NCBI GenBank assembly: GCA_023511915.1
Contig: JAIMAN010000010.1
Coordinates: forward strand, 1-60,085
Source: Armatimonadota bacterium
GTDB taxonomy: Bacteria; Armatimonadota; Fimbriimonadia; Fimbriimonadales; GBS-DC
DNA: 60,085 bases
Reading direction: 5' to 3'
Shown here: piece after piece, positions 52,101 to 60,060 of the stretch
How the letters are laid out: each line of letters begins with the position of its first letter
Numbering within the stretch: position 1 is the stretch's first letter
The notes under the pieces: model-generated
Told to the model about the DNA's origin: nothing
Database searches by the model: none
The model's input: the letters and a program-made list of their open reading frames with translations, nothing else
Translations under genes and position numbers: made by a program

Positions 52101-52360
52101 GCGCCCGCAAACTCGCCACGCTCATCGGCTGGGAGACGCCTGGGTATGTCATCTGGACTTGGGGACTGGGGCTGGTGGACGGCACGGGCGCGCGAATGCC
52201 GCAGCAAGGCGCGTACCGCATCGACGGCTCCAATATGGAAAACAACGGCGAGAAGCCCGATATTGCCGTGTGGCTCTCGCCCGAAGACTGGCTTGCCGAG
52301 CGCGACCCGCAACTGGACAAGGCGCTGGAGGTGCTGGGACGGAGGCTCGCGCAGCAGTAG
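49181..52360 (+). CDS. Tricorn protease homologue
   Basis: 1059 aa, close to the archaeal enzyme in length, with a signal peptide (VVGVLFGLCGVLLIAFAQ), so it is exported rather than cytosolic. Residues about 30-620 are two TolB-like beta-propellers (repeats such as PALSPDGSQIAFV, PLWSPDGKWLAFGS, PAWSADGKYLYFFS). A PDZ domain (about 755-850) and an S41-type core follow. Candidate catalytic residues align well with Tricorn: His in GELEGSHTEV (about 743), Ser in NERSLSNGEMF (about 964) and Glu in MENNGEKPD (about 1021). It degrades peptides, possibly feeding amino-acid catabolism. Confidence 0.9.
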   Translation: MLMNRVVGVLFGLCGVLLIAFAQLPAPAPQPIVGARMPALSPDGSQIAFVYRGDIWVAPSAGGRAMPITRHVAYDAYPLWSPDGKWLAFGSVRNGNWDVFAIPVEGGAPVQLTFHAQAEIPSSWSRDGRFLYYSASYDSNNPALIELEVATGRFRRVVEDYVSLSGPQIAPDGKTLAYGRYGFPWWRPRYTGSAAMQVWLYDMQSGARRALTRDANQHLWTQWLPDGRTLLTVTIGEKTPDSPRLGERLPVFQDNARRTPNLWTIDLNGRKRQLTQFVGGAVRFPTVAANTGDIAFEYEGHLYLLKAGQRQPQKLSFVAAQDDAQTTRQRELLASGVEEAEPSPDGKQYAFRIRGDIWLIDIEKPKATPDKRNAEFARQLTDWVGDDSDFVWAKDGKTLYFTSDRNYHQQLYALDVATLQVRRLFDRPADVSRLKRSPDGKQLGFWVSGSDGGLFVLNLETGEARKVLHEPGTHWYGLGGGDFAWSPDMRWLCVQRRAPYGAWNLWILPADGSGEPVNITRQNAFHNQPAWSADGKYLYFFSTRAGNALYAIPLTRETARRDDKDIQFEKPKDDQPLEVRIDFEDIDRRIRRWNAQPPQGDLTAASDGKIYYLSEGDIWQVAYDGSESRRLTTGGGHGALRVSTDAKRLYYIRNGELYVMRLDANNRVDKVEFKADYEFDAQAQRAAAFVQFWRAYERGFYDPSFHGRDWAAVRERYRPLLAGVGVPEEFGIVLSMMVGELEGSHTEVSPRSSATTRSPSTPHLGFTIDYSHRGLGLKVAAVPEGSPASFPETRIQPGEYVLKINGEPVQANQKLWQLINDKGDRTFEFLVNSAPVEEGARTVRYKPLSGGEWSELHYQNRVNRLRRLVEERTNGQVGYVHIAAMGGGDRERFEREFYEYAQGKRAMIIDVRFNGGGNIADTLVDWLERKPYAYYVPRDGLPAVGPPNALDMPMVVLMNERSLSNGEMFPYAMRARKLATLIGWETPGYVIWTWGLGLVDGTGARMPQQGAYRIDGSNMENNGEKPDIAVWLSPEDWLAERDPQLDKALEVLGRRLAQQ

Positions 52361-52367
52361 ACGCCTA

Positions 52368-52414
52368 CCCCCGCGCGGGAGAGGACGCTCGGAGAGCCTT
52401 GTGCCGCGCGGGGG
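52368..52414. terminator. Hairpin between convergent Tricorn and transhydrogenase genes
   Basis: CCCCCGCGCGG (52368-52378) and CCGCGCGGGGG (52404-52414) form a perfect 11-bp stem with a 25-base loop. It is placed for bidirectional termination but lacks T tracts. Confidence 0.5.
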
Positions 52415-52446
52415 CATAGCCACACTGCGTGGGGCAGCGAAACCGC

Positions 52447-53865
52447 CTACGCCGCCAGGCGGAGCATGTCCTGCTGCAGCAGGCGCAGCTTGTTGCTCCC
52501 GTTCAGCGCGGCGAGCTTGTAGCACTCCGCCAGCGTGGGGTAGTTGAAGATGGCTTTCAGGAAGTAGTCCACCGTCGCGCGGAAGGCGATTGCCATCTGC
52601 CCGATGTGAATTAACTCCGTCGCGCCGGTGCCGATGGCATGCACCCCGAGAATCTCGCGCGTGGTCTCGTGGATGAGTATCTTGAGCATGCCGCTCGTGT
52701 CGCCGAGCAGTTGCCCGCGCGCCGTTTCGCGGTAGTGCGCCACGCCGACCTCGTAGGGCACGCCCTCGCGCGTGAGCTGCTCTTCGGTCTTGCCGACCAT
52801 CGCGATTTCGGGGACGGTGTAGATGCCGTAGGGGAACAGCGGGCAACTCTGCTCGACGGGTTCGCCACAGGCGTAGCAGGCAGCGACGCGCCCCTGCTCC
52901 ATCGAGGTGCTTGCCAGCGCGGGGAAGCCAATCACATCGCCGACGGCGTAAAGGTGCGGCAGGGCAGTCTGGAACCGTTCGTTGACCTGCAGGCGTCCGC
53001 GCGAGTCGGGTTCCAACCCGATTTTCTCCAGTCCCAGCGTGGCGGTCGCGCCCTGCCTGCCGATGCAATACAGCAGCGCGTCGCCGCGCAGATGCTTGCC
53101 GCTGGCTAAGGTCGCCTCCACCAGCCCGCACGGCAGGATTTGCACCTGCTGCACCTGTTCGCCCAGTCGCAGGGTGATGTCGGCGGCGCGCATATGGTAC
53201 TGCAACGCCTCGCTGATTTCGGCGTCCAGAAACTCCAGCAGGCGCGTGCGTGCCTCTACCAGAATCACGCGCACGCCCAGCAGGTTCATCATGCAGGCGT
53301 ACTCCGTGCCGATGACCCCGCCCCCGACGATAATCAGCGTCTTGGGCAGGCGCGGCAAGCGCAAAAACGAATCGCTGTCCACCACATAGCGGTCGTCAAA
53401 CGGGATGTGCGGTGGGCGCGCGGGAACCGTGCCAACCGCTAAGATAATCGCCTCCGCACGCACAATCTCGTGCCCCGACGGCTGAATCACGCGCACGGTA
53501 TGCTCATCCTCGAAGTAGGCGTTGCCCCACAGCAGCATCACGCCGTTTTTCTGCAGGTGTTCACGGACGACTGACTGTTCGATGCGGATAATGTGCTGGC
53601 ACTGGGCGACCAGTTCCTGAATCGAGAGGTTTTGGGGCGGTGTGGGGCTGGCGTCGTGGGCGAAGGCGTCCCTGCGTCCAGTGAGTTGCAGGATGGCTTC
53701 GCGCAGCGCCTTGCTGGGGATGGTTCCTGTGTGCAGACAGACGCCGCCCAGTTGGGTCTGCCGCTCGACGATGGCGACGCTGCGCCCCAGCTTGGCGGCT
53801 TGAATCGCCGCGCGCTGCCCCGCCGGACCGCTGCCAATCACCAGCACATCCACCTGCCGCATCAT
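52447..53865 (-). CDS. sthA: Soluble pyridine nucleotide transhydrogenase
   Basis: 472 aa flavoprotein of the disulfide-reductase fold. It has the FAD site [23 protein letters not shown], the NAD(P) site TLIIVGGGVIGTEYACMM and the C-terminal dimer domain with YGIYTVPEIAMVGKTEEQLT and ATELIHIGQMAIAF. The active-site region reads GGVCLHTGTIPSKALREA: the second Cys of the CxxxxC redox pair is Thr, as in SthA-type enzymes, so it is not a dihydrolipoamide dehydrogenase. It balances NADPH and NADH. ATG 53865; no operon partner. Confidence 0.9.
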   Translation of the reverse strand: MMRQVDVLVIGSGPAGQRAAIQAAKLGRSVAIVERQTQLGGVCLHTGTIPSKALREAILQLTGRRDAFAHDASPTPPQNLSIQELVAQCQHIIRIEQSVVREHLQKNGVMLLWGNAYFEDEHTVRVIQPSGHEIVRAEAIILAVGTVPARPPHIPFDDRYVVDSDSFLRLPRLPKTLIIVGGGVIGTEYACMMNLLGVRVILVEARTRLLEFLDAEISEALQYHMRAADITLRLGEQVQQVQILPCGLVEATLASGKHLRGDALLYCIGRQGATATLGLEKIGLEPDSRGRLQVNERFQTALPHLYAVGDVIGFPALASTSMEQGRVAACYACGEPVEQSCPLFPYGIYTVPEIAMVGKTEEQLTREGVPYEVGVAHYRETARGQLLGDTSGMLKILIHETTREILGVHAIGTGATELIHIGQMAIAFRATVDYFLKAIFNYPTLAECYKLAALNGSNKLRLLQQDMLRLAA

Positions 53866-53952
53866 CGGGGGTTATTCCATACAACCTCAGTGGATCTCGA
53901 GAGTTGCCCGCGTCGAAAGCGGGTACAATTGTCCCACTTACGGAGGCAAGGT

Positions 53953-54525
53953 ATGGTAGACACCAGCGATTTCCGCAGTGGGCTGAACATTATCATAGAC
54001 GACGAAATCCATACGGTTCTGGAGTATCAGCAGTCGCATCAGGGGCGCGGGAGCGCGATTGTGCGGGCGCGGTTGAAACGCCTGCGCGACGGCGCGATTT
54101 TCGAGCGCACCTTCAAATCGGGCGAGCGGTTCCCGCAGGCATACCTCGAGCGCAAGCAGATGCAGACGCTCTACCGCGACGGCGACGAGTGGGTCGTGAT
54201 GGACGCCTACACCTTCGACCAGATCCATGTGCCCGTGGCGCAGTTCGGCGACGGCGCGAAGTTCCTCAAGGACGGCATGGAGGTCTACCTGCTCTACTTC
54301 AACGACCAGATTGTCGGGGCGGATGTGCCCGACCTTGTGGAGTTGGCGGTCGCCGAGACCGACCCGAACTTTCGGGGTGACACGGTATCGGGCGGCTCCA
54401 AGCCCGCCAAGCTGGAGACGGGCGCGGTGATTCAAGTGCCGTTCCACATCGAGGTCGGCGATGTGCTGAAGGTCAACACGCGCGAAGGCGTCTATGTGGA
54501 GCGCGTGCGCAAGGGCGGGGGCTAA
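53953..54525 (+). CDS. efp: Elongation factor P
   Basis: 190 aa. It relieves ribosome stalling at polyproline. The three beta domains are intact: SDFRSGLNIIIDDEIHTVLEYQQ, LERKQMQTLYRDGDEWVVMDAYTFDQIHVP, and PNFRGDTVSGGSKPAKLETGAVIQVPFHIEVGDVLKVNTREGVYVERV. The loop that reaches the peptidyl transferase centre reads SHQGRGSAIV with Arg at position 32, instead of the usual Lys of PGKG-type proteins, and without the Pro. Arg32 is the rhamnosylated residue in EarP organisms, but here its modification is unknown. TACAAT about 23 bases before the leader and CGGAGGCAAGGT precede ATG 53953. Confidence 0.96.
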   Translation: MVDTSDFRSGLNIIIDDEIHTVLEYQQSHQGRGSAIVRARLKRLRDGAIFERTFKSGERFPQAYLERKQMQTLYRDGDEWVVMDAYTFDQIHVPVAQFGDGAKFLKDGMEVYLLYFNDQIVGADVPDLVELAVAETDPNFRGDTVSGGSKPAKLETGAVIQVPFHIEVGDVLKVNTREGVYVERVRKGGG

Positions 54526-56048
54526 TCGCCCGAGAGCACCTCGCGCACCTTCGCCGAGAGTTGCGCCATTGTGAACGGCTTGGCGAGGAACGCTACGCCA
54601 GGCTTCAGCTCGCCCCGCTCGATAATCGTATTCTCGGTGTAGCCCGACACGAAGAGCGTCCTTAGCGTGGGGTGCATTACCTGAAGGGCGCGCGCCAGCT
54701 CGCCGCCGCGCATCTCGGGCAGCACCACATCGGTAATCAGCAGGTCGGGCGCCTGCGCCGCTGCGATTTGGAACGCTTGCTGGGGGTGGCTTGCTTCCAG
54801 CACGGTGTAGCCGAGCGTGCGCAGCATCTCGCTCATCGTATGGCGCACCTCGTCGCTGTCTTCCACAACCAGCACGACGCCGCTGCCCAGTTGCGCGACG
54901 CTTGGCGCAAGGCGCGGCTGCAGCGGCTCTGCTGCCTCATAAATGCGCGGCAGGTAGATATTGAAGGTCGTGCCCTTGCCTGGCTCGCTGTAGACCCAGA
55001 TGTGTCCGCGCGCCTGATTGATAATCCCATGCACGGTCGCCAGACCCAGCCCCGTGCCGCTGGCGCGCCCTGTGTAGAACGGTTCGAAAATGTAGGGCAA
55101 GTGTTCGGGCGCGATGCCCTCGCCCGTGTCCGTGATGCTGATCAGCACATACTCGCCCGGCTGCACGCCCCAGTGCTGGGTGGTGTATGCCTCGTCCAGC
55201 GTGATGTTCTGCGTCTCTACCGTCAGCGTGCCGCCGTTGGGCATCGCCTGCCGCGCGTTCGAAGTTAGGTTCACCAGCACCTGCTCCATCTGCACGGGGT
55301 CGGCGCGCACTGCGCCCGTCTGTTCATCCAGCAGGCATTCCAATTGGATGTCTTCGCCCAGCACGCGCTGCAAAAACGGCGTGAGCTGCGTCAAGTGGTC
55401 GTTGACGCTCATCGCCTGCGGGGCAATCACGCGCCGTCGCGCGAACGCCAGCAGTTGGTTCACTAACTGACTGGCGCGGTCAACGGCGTCCAGCACCTGC
55501 AGCAGGTTCGCGCGCGCGGGCGCATTTTCGCCCATCTGCAGCAGCGCGAGTTCCGTAAAGCCGCTAATCGCCGCCAGCATGTTGTTGAAGTCGTGCGCGA
55601 TCCCGCCTGCCAGTCGCCCGATGCTCTCCAAGCGCGTCGATTGTTCCACCTGCTCCTGCAGCCGCTGAATCTCCGTGATGTCTACCGCCAAGCCCAGCAC
55701 GCCTTCGATAGCGCCGTCCGCGCTGCGCAGCGGTTCGAGGCGCGTCTGATACAGCCGCTTGCCCCACTGGAACTCGTACTCGACCGACTCGCCCTGCAAG
55801 GCGCGCCGATGATACCGCAACGGCGCAAAGTCGGGATCGGCGGTTTGGAAGTAGTCCATCAGCGTCCTGCCGCGCAGCTCGTTCTCCTGCAGCCCCAGCG
55901 CGCCCAGTCCCGCGCCCAGCGAGGAAGTAAACCGCAGGTCGCGGTCTACCGTCCAAGTGATGGCAGGAAGTTGGCTCAGAATCAAGCGTAGTCGCTGCTC
56001 CGAGGTCGGCTCAGGCGCGTCAGGCGAAGGCTTCGGTTTATTGTCCAC
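54522..56048 (-). CDS. PAS-histidine kinase-receiver hybrid
   Basis: 508 aa, cytoplasmic. Order: a PAS domain (about 20-130), a HisKA domain with phosphoacceptor GGIAHDFNNML (His about 155), an HATPase domain with N box VNLTSNARQAM, G1 DTGEGIAPEHL and GTGLGLATVHG, and a C-terminal receiver (about 390-505) with VVEDSDEVR, phosphorylatable Asp in LLITDVVLPEM and KPF. The HDFNNML type of H box places it with the hybrid kinases that use a receiver in cis. No response regulator gene is adjacent. GTG start at 56048 after AAGGGGACTATT. It overlaps efp by 4 bases convergently. Confidence 0.92.
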   Translation of the reverse strand: MDNKPKPSPDAPEPTSEQRLRLILSQLPAITWTVDRDLRFTSSLGAGLGALGLQENELRGRTLMDYFQTADPDFAPLRYHRRALQGESVEYEFQWGKRLYQTRLEPLRSADGAIEGVLGLAVDITEIQRLQEQVEQSTRLESIGRLAGGIAHDFNNMLAAISGFTELALLQMGENAPARANLLQVLDAVDRASQLVNQLLAFARRRVIAPQAMSVNDHLTQLTPFLQRVLGEDIQLECLLDEQTGAVRADPVQMEQVLVNLTSNARQAMPNGGTLTVETQNITLDEAYTTQHWGVQPGEYVLISITDTGEGIAPEHLPYIFEPFYTGRASGTGLGLATVHGIINQARGHIWVYSEPGKGTTFNIYLPRIYEAAEPLQPRLAPSVAQLGSGVVLVVEDSDEVRHTMSEMLRTLGYTVLEASHPQQAFQIAAAQAPDLLITDVVLPEMRGGELARALQVMHPTLRTLFVSGYTENTIIERGELKPGVAFLAKPFTMAQLSAKVREVLSGD

Positions 56049-56167
56049 AATAGTCCCCTTGCGCCTAAGCCCCAGAAAACTGTTTGAGAAAAGGCGCGTG
56101 CAAATGATACCCTATTGTTGTTTTTTGCAGAACATCGCGCAAGGACGCGAGTCTATACGAAGTGGGG

Positions 56168-56173
56168 TACAAT
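56168..56173 (+). promoter_or_regulatory. -10 element of the M28 peptidase gene
   Basis: TACAAT preceded by GGGG, 20 bases before the ATG at 56194. The short leader carries TTTGGAGGCG as ribosome-binding site. Confidence 0.5.
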
Positions 56174-56193
56174 CCCCTTTGGAGGCGCTGCTT

Positions 56194-57957
56194 ATGAGAC
56201 GAATCGGTATGATGATTGGCGTTGTGTTGCTCGTTGCGTTGGCGTTGGCGGATCGCACGAGCGTTTCGGTCAGCAACCTGCAGGCGCATGTGAAGTATCT
56301 CTCGTCGCCCGAATTAGAGGGGCGATTCGCGATTGCGCCCAGCGCGCACAAAGCGGCGGACTATATCGCGCGGGTGTTCGAGCAGTCGGGACTGGAGCCG
56401 AAGGGCACGAACGGCTACTTTCAGGATTGGGAGTTGACGCTGGGCTTCAAGCCCGGCGCGGACAACAGCCTCAAGATTCGCGGCGGGCGCGTGTGGGAAG
56501 CCCCCGCCGAAGCGATTCGCCCGCTGAACCTGACCGCCAACACGAAGGTGGAGGGCGAGCTGGTGTTTGTGGGCTACGGGATTTCGCAGCCGAACGCGGG
56601 CTACGATGACTACGCGACGGTCGATGTCACGGGCAAGGTCGCGGTCATCCTGCGCGGCGCGCCGAACTGGGAGGGCGTCAGCCCCGACATCCAGCGCGCG
56701 GCGCGCATCGCCCCGAAGGTGCAGACCGCCCTGCAAAAGGGCGCGGTCGGCGTGATTCTGGTGAACCAACCCGATAACGACCGCCTGCTGCCGCTGGGCA
56801 TGCGCGGGCGCGCCCCCGCCGCGAACGCCGCGCTGCTGAATGTGCAGGCAAGCGTCGGCGACAAACTCCTGCAACCGCTGGGACTCACCGTCGCGGAAGC
56901 GGTCAAGCGCATCAACGAGACGGGCACGCCCATCAGCGCGGAGCTGAACCTCTCCGCCGAGATGAGCGCGTCCATCGAGCCGAATCGCGGCGTCGCGCGG
57001 AATGTGGTCGGCTTCATCCCAGGCAACGACCCGCAACTGCGCGACGAGGTGATTGTGATTGGGGCGCACTACGACCACCTGGGCTACGGCGAGGTCGGCT
57101 CGCTCGCGCCTGAGCCAGGCGACATCCACCCCGGCGCGGACGACAACGCTTCGGGCACGGCAGCGATCATGGAACTCGCGCGCCTGCTGGCGCAGAATCG
57201 CGAGCGCCTCAAGCGCAGCGTGCTGGTGATTGCCTTCTCCGCCGAGGAGGAGGGCTTGCTCGGCGCGGAGTATTTCGTGCAGAACCCTACCGTGCCGCGC
57301 GAGAAGATTGTCGCGATGCTGAACTTCGACATGGTCGGGCGGATGACCAACAATCGCGTCTCGGTTAGCGGCGTTGGCACGGCGGCTGAATGGGAAGGCA
57401 TCCTCAAGGCGGCGAACACGGAGAATCTTGGCTTACAACTGGGTCAGTCGGCGTCGGGCGGCAGCGACCACATGCCGTTTATGCGCCGCGAGATCCCCGT
57501 GCTGTTCTTCTTCACGGGCATGCACCCCGACTACCACCGCCCGTCGGACACTTGGGAGAAGATCAACTTCGAGGGGCAGGCGCAGATTGTCGCGCTGGCG
57601 GAGCGCGTGGTGTACGCCCTTGCGAGCCGACCTGAGCGGCTGCAATACACGCGCCCGCAGCAGCCGCAACCGCAGCAGGGCGCGCAGCGGGGCGGCTTCC
57701 GCGTGCGCATCGGGCTGATCCCGACCTACTCGGAGCAGGATGGCGTGCTGCTGGAGGGCGTCGCGCCTGGCTCGCCTGCCGAACAAGCAGGGCTAAAAGC
57801 GGGCGACCGCATCGTTGCCGTCATGGGGCAGCGCGTGCGCAATATCGAGGAACTCACCAGCCTGTACGACAAGATGGAGCCAGGCAAGCCTGTAGAGTTT
57901 ACCATCATCCGTGAGGGCAAGGAACTCAAACTGCAGGTGACGCCTGCTGCGCCGTAG
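56194..57957 (+). CDS. Secreted M28 zinc peptidase with PA insert and PDZ domain
   Basis: 587 aa with signal peptide (GMMIGVVLLVALALA). Zinc ligands of the M28 aminopeptidase core are visible: VIGAHYDHLG, HPGADDNASGTAA, AFSAEEEGLLGAEYF (catalytic Glu), LNFDMVGRM and PDYHRPSDTWEKINF. A PA-like insert (about 115-255, GKVAVILRGAPNW) precedes the core. The C-terminus is a PDZ domain (GVLLEGVAPGSPAEQAGLKAGDRIVAV) after a Gln/Pro linker. It should release amino acids from peptides in the periplasm and so complement the Tricorn protease upstream. Confidence 0.92.
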   Translation: MRRIGMMIGVVLLVALALADRTSVSVSNLQAHVKYLSSPELEGRFAIAPSAHKAADYIARVFEQSGLEPKGTNGYFQDWELTLGFKPGADNSLKIRGGRVWEAPAEAIRPLNLTANTKVEGELVFVGYGISQPNAGYDDYATVDVTGKVAVILRGAPNWEGVSPDIQRAARIAPKVQTALQKGAVGVILVNQPDNDRLLPLGMRGRAPAANAALLNVQASVGDKLLQPLGLTVAEAVKRINETGTPISAELNLSAEMSASIEPNRGVARNVVGFIPGNDPQLRDEVIVIGAHYDHLGYGEVGSLAPEPGDIHPGADDNASGTAAIMELARLLAQNRERLKRSVLVIAFSAEEEGLLGAEYFVQNPTVPREKIVAMLNFDMVGRMTNNRVSVSGVGTAAEWEGILKAANTENLGLQLGQSASGGSDHMPFMRREIPVLFFFTGMHPDYHRPSDTWEKINFEGQAQIVALAERVVYALASRPERLQYTRPQQPQPQQGAQRGGFRVRIGLIPTYSEQDGVLLEGVAPGSPAEQAGLKAGDRIVAVMGQRVRNIEELTSLYDKMEPGKPVEFTIIREGKELKLQVTPAAP

Positions 57958-57962
57958 TCTCG

Positions 57963-57992
57963 CCCCTCCCCGCTGGCGGGGAGGGGTATACT
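57963..57992 (+). promoter_or_regulatory. Palindrome fused to a leaderless promoter
   Basis: CCCCTCCCCGC (57963-57973) and GCGGGGAGGGG (57976-57986) form a perfect 11-bp palindrome. TATACT (57987-57992) begins on the next base, 6 bases before the ATG at 57999. The GG that usually precedes the -10 in this genome is supplied by the palindrome, and the -35 region lies inside it. Confidence 0.6.
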
Positions 57993-57998
57993 CCTGCT

Positions 57999-58886
57999 AT
58001 GCGCATCGTGTCGCTGTTGCCGAGCGCGACGGAAATCGTGTGCGCGTTGGGGCTGGGTGAGTGCCTGGTCGCCCGCAGCCACGAATGCGACTACCCGCCC
58101 GAAATCCAAGACCGCCCCGTGATCACCTACAGCCTCATCCCGCCCGACCTGCCCAGCGATGAGATTGACCGCATGGTCTCCGAAACGCTGATGACGCACG
58201 CCACGCTGTACGGGCTGGATGTGGCGCTGCTGCAGCAACTGGACCCAGACCTGCTGATCACGCAGGCGCTATGTGATGTGTGTGCGGTGTCGTTCAACTC
58301 GGTGCAGGAGGCGGTCGCGCAGCTTAGCCCGCGCACGCGCGTGCTGAACTTAGAGCCGACAACGCTGCAGGGCGTGCTGGACACCTTTCAGCAGGTCGCC
58401 GACGCCGCAGGCGTGCCCGAACGCGGGCGCGCCCTCATCGCCCAGTTCCGCGAGCGTGTCGAGCGCGTGCGCCAACGCACGCAGAATCGCCCGCACGTGC
58501 GCGTCACCTTCCTGGAGTGGCTGGATCCACCCTTCGCCTGCGGGCACTGGACGCCCGAACTGGTGCAACTGGCAGGCGGCATCGATGGGCATGGACGCGC
58601 GGGACAGCCCTCGCGCCGACTGGAGTGGCGCGAAGTGCTGGAGTGGCAGCCCGAAGCAATCGTGATTGTCTGCTGCGGCTTCACCGTAGAGCGCACCCTG
58701 CAAGACCTGCCCGCGCTGGAGCGGATGCCTGGCTGGAACGACCTGCCCGCCGTGCAGCGCGGCGCGGTGTTCGTCACGGACGGCAACGCCTACTTCAGCC
58801 GTCCCGGTCCGCGCCTCGCCGATTCGCTGGAGTGGCTGGCGGCGCAGCTGGAGCGGTGTAATGCGCCTGTCGCCTCGCGCGTCTAA
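57999..58886 (+). CDS. Cobalamin-binding-type ABC solute-binding protein without signal peptide
   Basis: 295 aa. It is a BtuF/PF01497-like helical backbone protein: RIVSLLPSATEIVCALGLGECLVARSHECDYPPEI at the N-terminus, LDVALLQQLDPDLLITQALCDVCAVSF, RVTFLEWLDPPFACGHWTPELVQLAGGID and AIVIVCCGFTVERT. Annotated relatives are called cobalamin-binding proteins. The N-terminus has no signal peptide, so it would be cytoplasmic, unlike transport-linked BtuF. No ABC transporter genes are adjacent. Leaderless ATG 57999. The real ligand is uncertain. Confidence 0.82.
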   Translation: MRIVSLLPSATEIVCALGLGECLVARSHECDYPPEIQDRPVITYSLIPPDLPSDEIDRMVSETLMTHATLYGLDVALLQQLDPDLLITQALCDVCAVSFNSVQEAVAQLSPRTRVLNLEPTTLQGVLDTFQQVADAAGVPERGRALIAQFRERVERVRQRTQNRPHVRVTFLEWLDPPFACGHWTPELVQLAGGIDGHGRAGQPSRRLEWREVLEWQPEAIVIVCCGFTVERTLQDLPALERMPGWNDLPAVQRGAVFVTDGNAYFSRPGPRLADSLEWLAAQLERCNAPVASRV

Positions 58887-58895
58887 CCTTCAGGT

Positions 58896-58901
58896 GGTAT
58901 A
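58896..58901 (+). promoter_or_regulatory. -10 element of the last gene
   Basis: TATAAT preceded by GG, about 22 bases before the ATG at 58924, giving a short leader with GTGAGGAGGCAACCC. Confidence 0.55.
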
Positions 58902-58923
58902 ATCGTGAGTGAGGAGGCAACCC

Positions 58924-60051
58924 ATGCGATACTTCTGGCTGATTGGGGCACTCGTGTTTAGCTTGAGCTTCGCTGACGACGGTCTGGGGGATTTGGTGCG
59001 CAAAACCGAAGGCAAAAAGGGCGGCAACAAGCCCGCGCCGTCCCGCGAATCGGACAACACCCCCAGCCCGTCGCGCAGCAGCAACGATAAAGGCAACAAG
59101 CCGCGTCCGAGCGAGAACAACGCGCCGCAGGGTGGTCAGGGCGGCGCGCAGGACAACGACCCGTTCCGCAAGAAGCCGCGCAGCGGTTCCGGCAACGCGC
59201 CGCAGCCGCAGCAGGACAACTCTGGGCGCGTGCCGTTGGAGGGGCAGCGCGTACCGCTGGAGGCGCGCCCCGTGCCGTTCGAGTCGCGTCCCGTGCTGAC
59301 CCCGCCCAGCGCGCCCGACCGAATCGAGAACCGCCCCGTGCCGCTGGAGGGCGCGAGCCTGCCCGCGCTGGTGCGCCGCACCGAAGGGCTGAACCCCGCC
59401 CGCTGGCGCGACCGCTATGTCATCGCGCCGATTGACCGCGGCTACAGCTACAGCGGGTTCTATGTCAGCTATCGGTTCGGCAACCTGCGCTTCGGCTACG
59501 AGTATTACTATATCTATCCCGACCCGTACCGCGTAGTGTACGCGCCGTACTGGTACTATGACCCGTGCCCGCCGTTCGTGGTGGTGTACCGCGTGGTTTA
59601 TTTGCCGCCGCGCCCGCACACTATACTGGTGGAAGTGCCGCTGTATGTGGAGACGCCCTACTACTTGGAGCGTCGCCCGCCCGATAGCCAGCAGCAGCTG
59701 CTGAGCGACCTGCGCGCGGCATGGCTCCTGCGCGACCCCAGCTACATTACGCGCTACATTCGCCCCGAAAGCTACATCGCGATTTATCTGGACGGGCAGT
59801 ATGCCTACTCGCTGCCCGCGCAAGACTACATCGACATGACGCGCGACGCCATCCGCGCCGTGCGCACCGAGCAGATTCGCTTCTACCGCATCACGAAGCG
59901 CGGCGAGACGCAGGTGGTCGTGCGCGGCGAGCATCAGTATATCGACGACGCGACGGGCGTGCGCCGACTCGTCTACATCCAGTACACCTTCGAGCAGGTG
60001 GACGGGCGCTGGTACCTGATTGAGGCGGGTTCGTCGGCGAATCGGTTGTGA
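58924..60051 (+). CDS. Secreted protein of unknown function with VPLE repeats
   Basis: 375 aa. A signal peptide (YFWLIGALVFSLSFA) is followed by a disordered, Lys/Pro/Ser/Asn-rich region (about 20-95) and a short repeat series (RVPLEGQRVPLEARPVPFES, later RPVPLEGA). A Tyr-rich segment (FYVSYRFGNLRFGYEYYYIYPD) suggests a wall- or surface-associated domain. The C-terminal 120 residues (LLSDLRAAWLLRDPSYITRYIRPES onward) have an NTF2-like look. No known family recognised. ATG 58924 is preceded by GTGAGGAGGCAACCC. Confidence 0.7.
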   Translation: MRYFWLIGALVFSLSFADDGLGDLVRKTEGKKGGNKPAPSRESDNTPSPSRSSNDKGNKPRPSENNAPQGGQGGAQDNDPFRKKPRSGSGNAPQPQQDNSGRVPLEGQRVPLEARPVPFESRPVLTPPSAPDRIENRPVPLEGASLPALVRRTEGLNPARWRDRYVIAPIDRGYSYSGFYVSYRFGNLRFGYEYYYIYPDPYRVVYAPYWYYDPCPPFVVVYRVVYLPPRPHTILVEVPLYVETPYYLERRPPDSQQQLLSDLRAAWLLRDPSYITRYIRPESYIAIYLDGQYAYSLPAQDYIDMTRDAIRAVRTEQIRFYRITKRGETQVVVRGEHQYIDDATGVRRLVYIQYTFEQVDGRWYLIEAGSSANRL

Positions 60052-60060
60052 GCGCGGGGT

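Noticed and set aside
50774-53131. 785-aa minus-strand open frame spanning Tricorn and the transhydrogenase gene
   Set aside because: Arg/His/Ala-rich without family motifs; two well-supported genes occupy the same bases.
52447-53865. Dihydrolipoamide dehydrogenase (E3) partner for the E2 at 46780
   Set aside because: The second redox Cys is Thr (CLHTGT), the pattern of SthA transhydrogenases.
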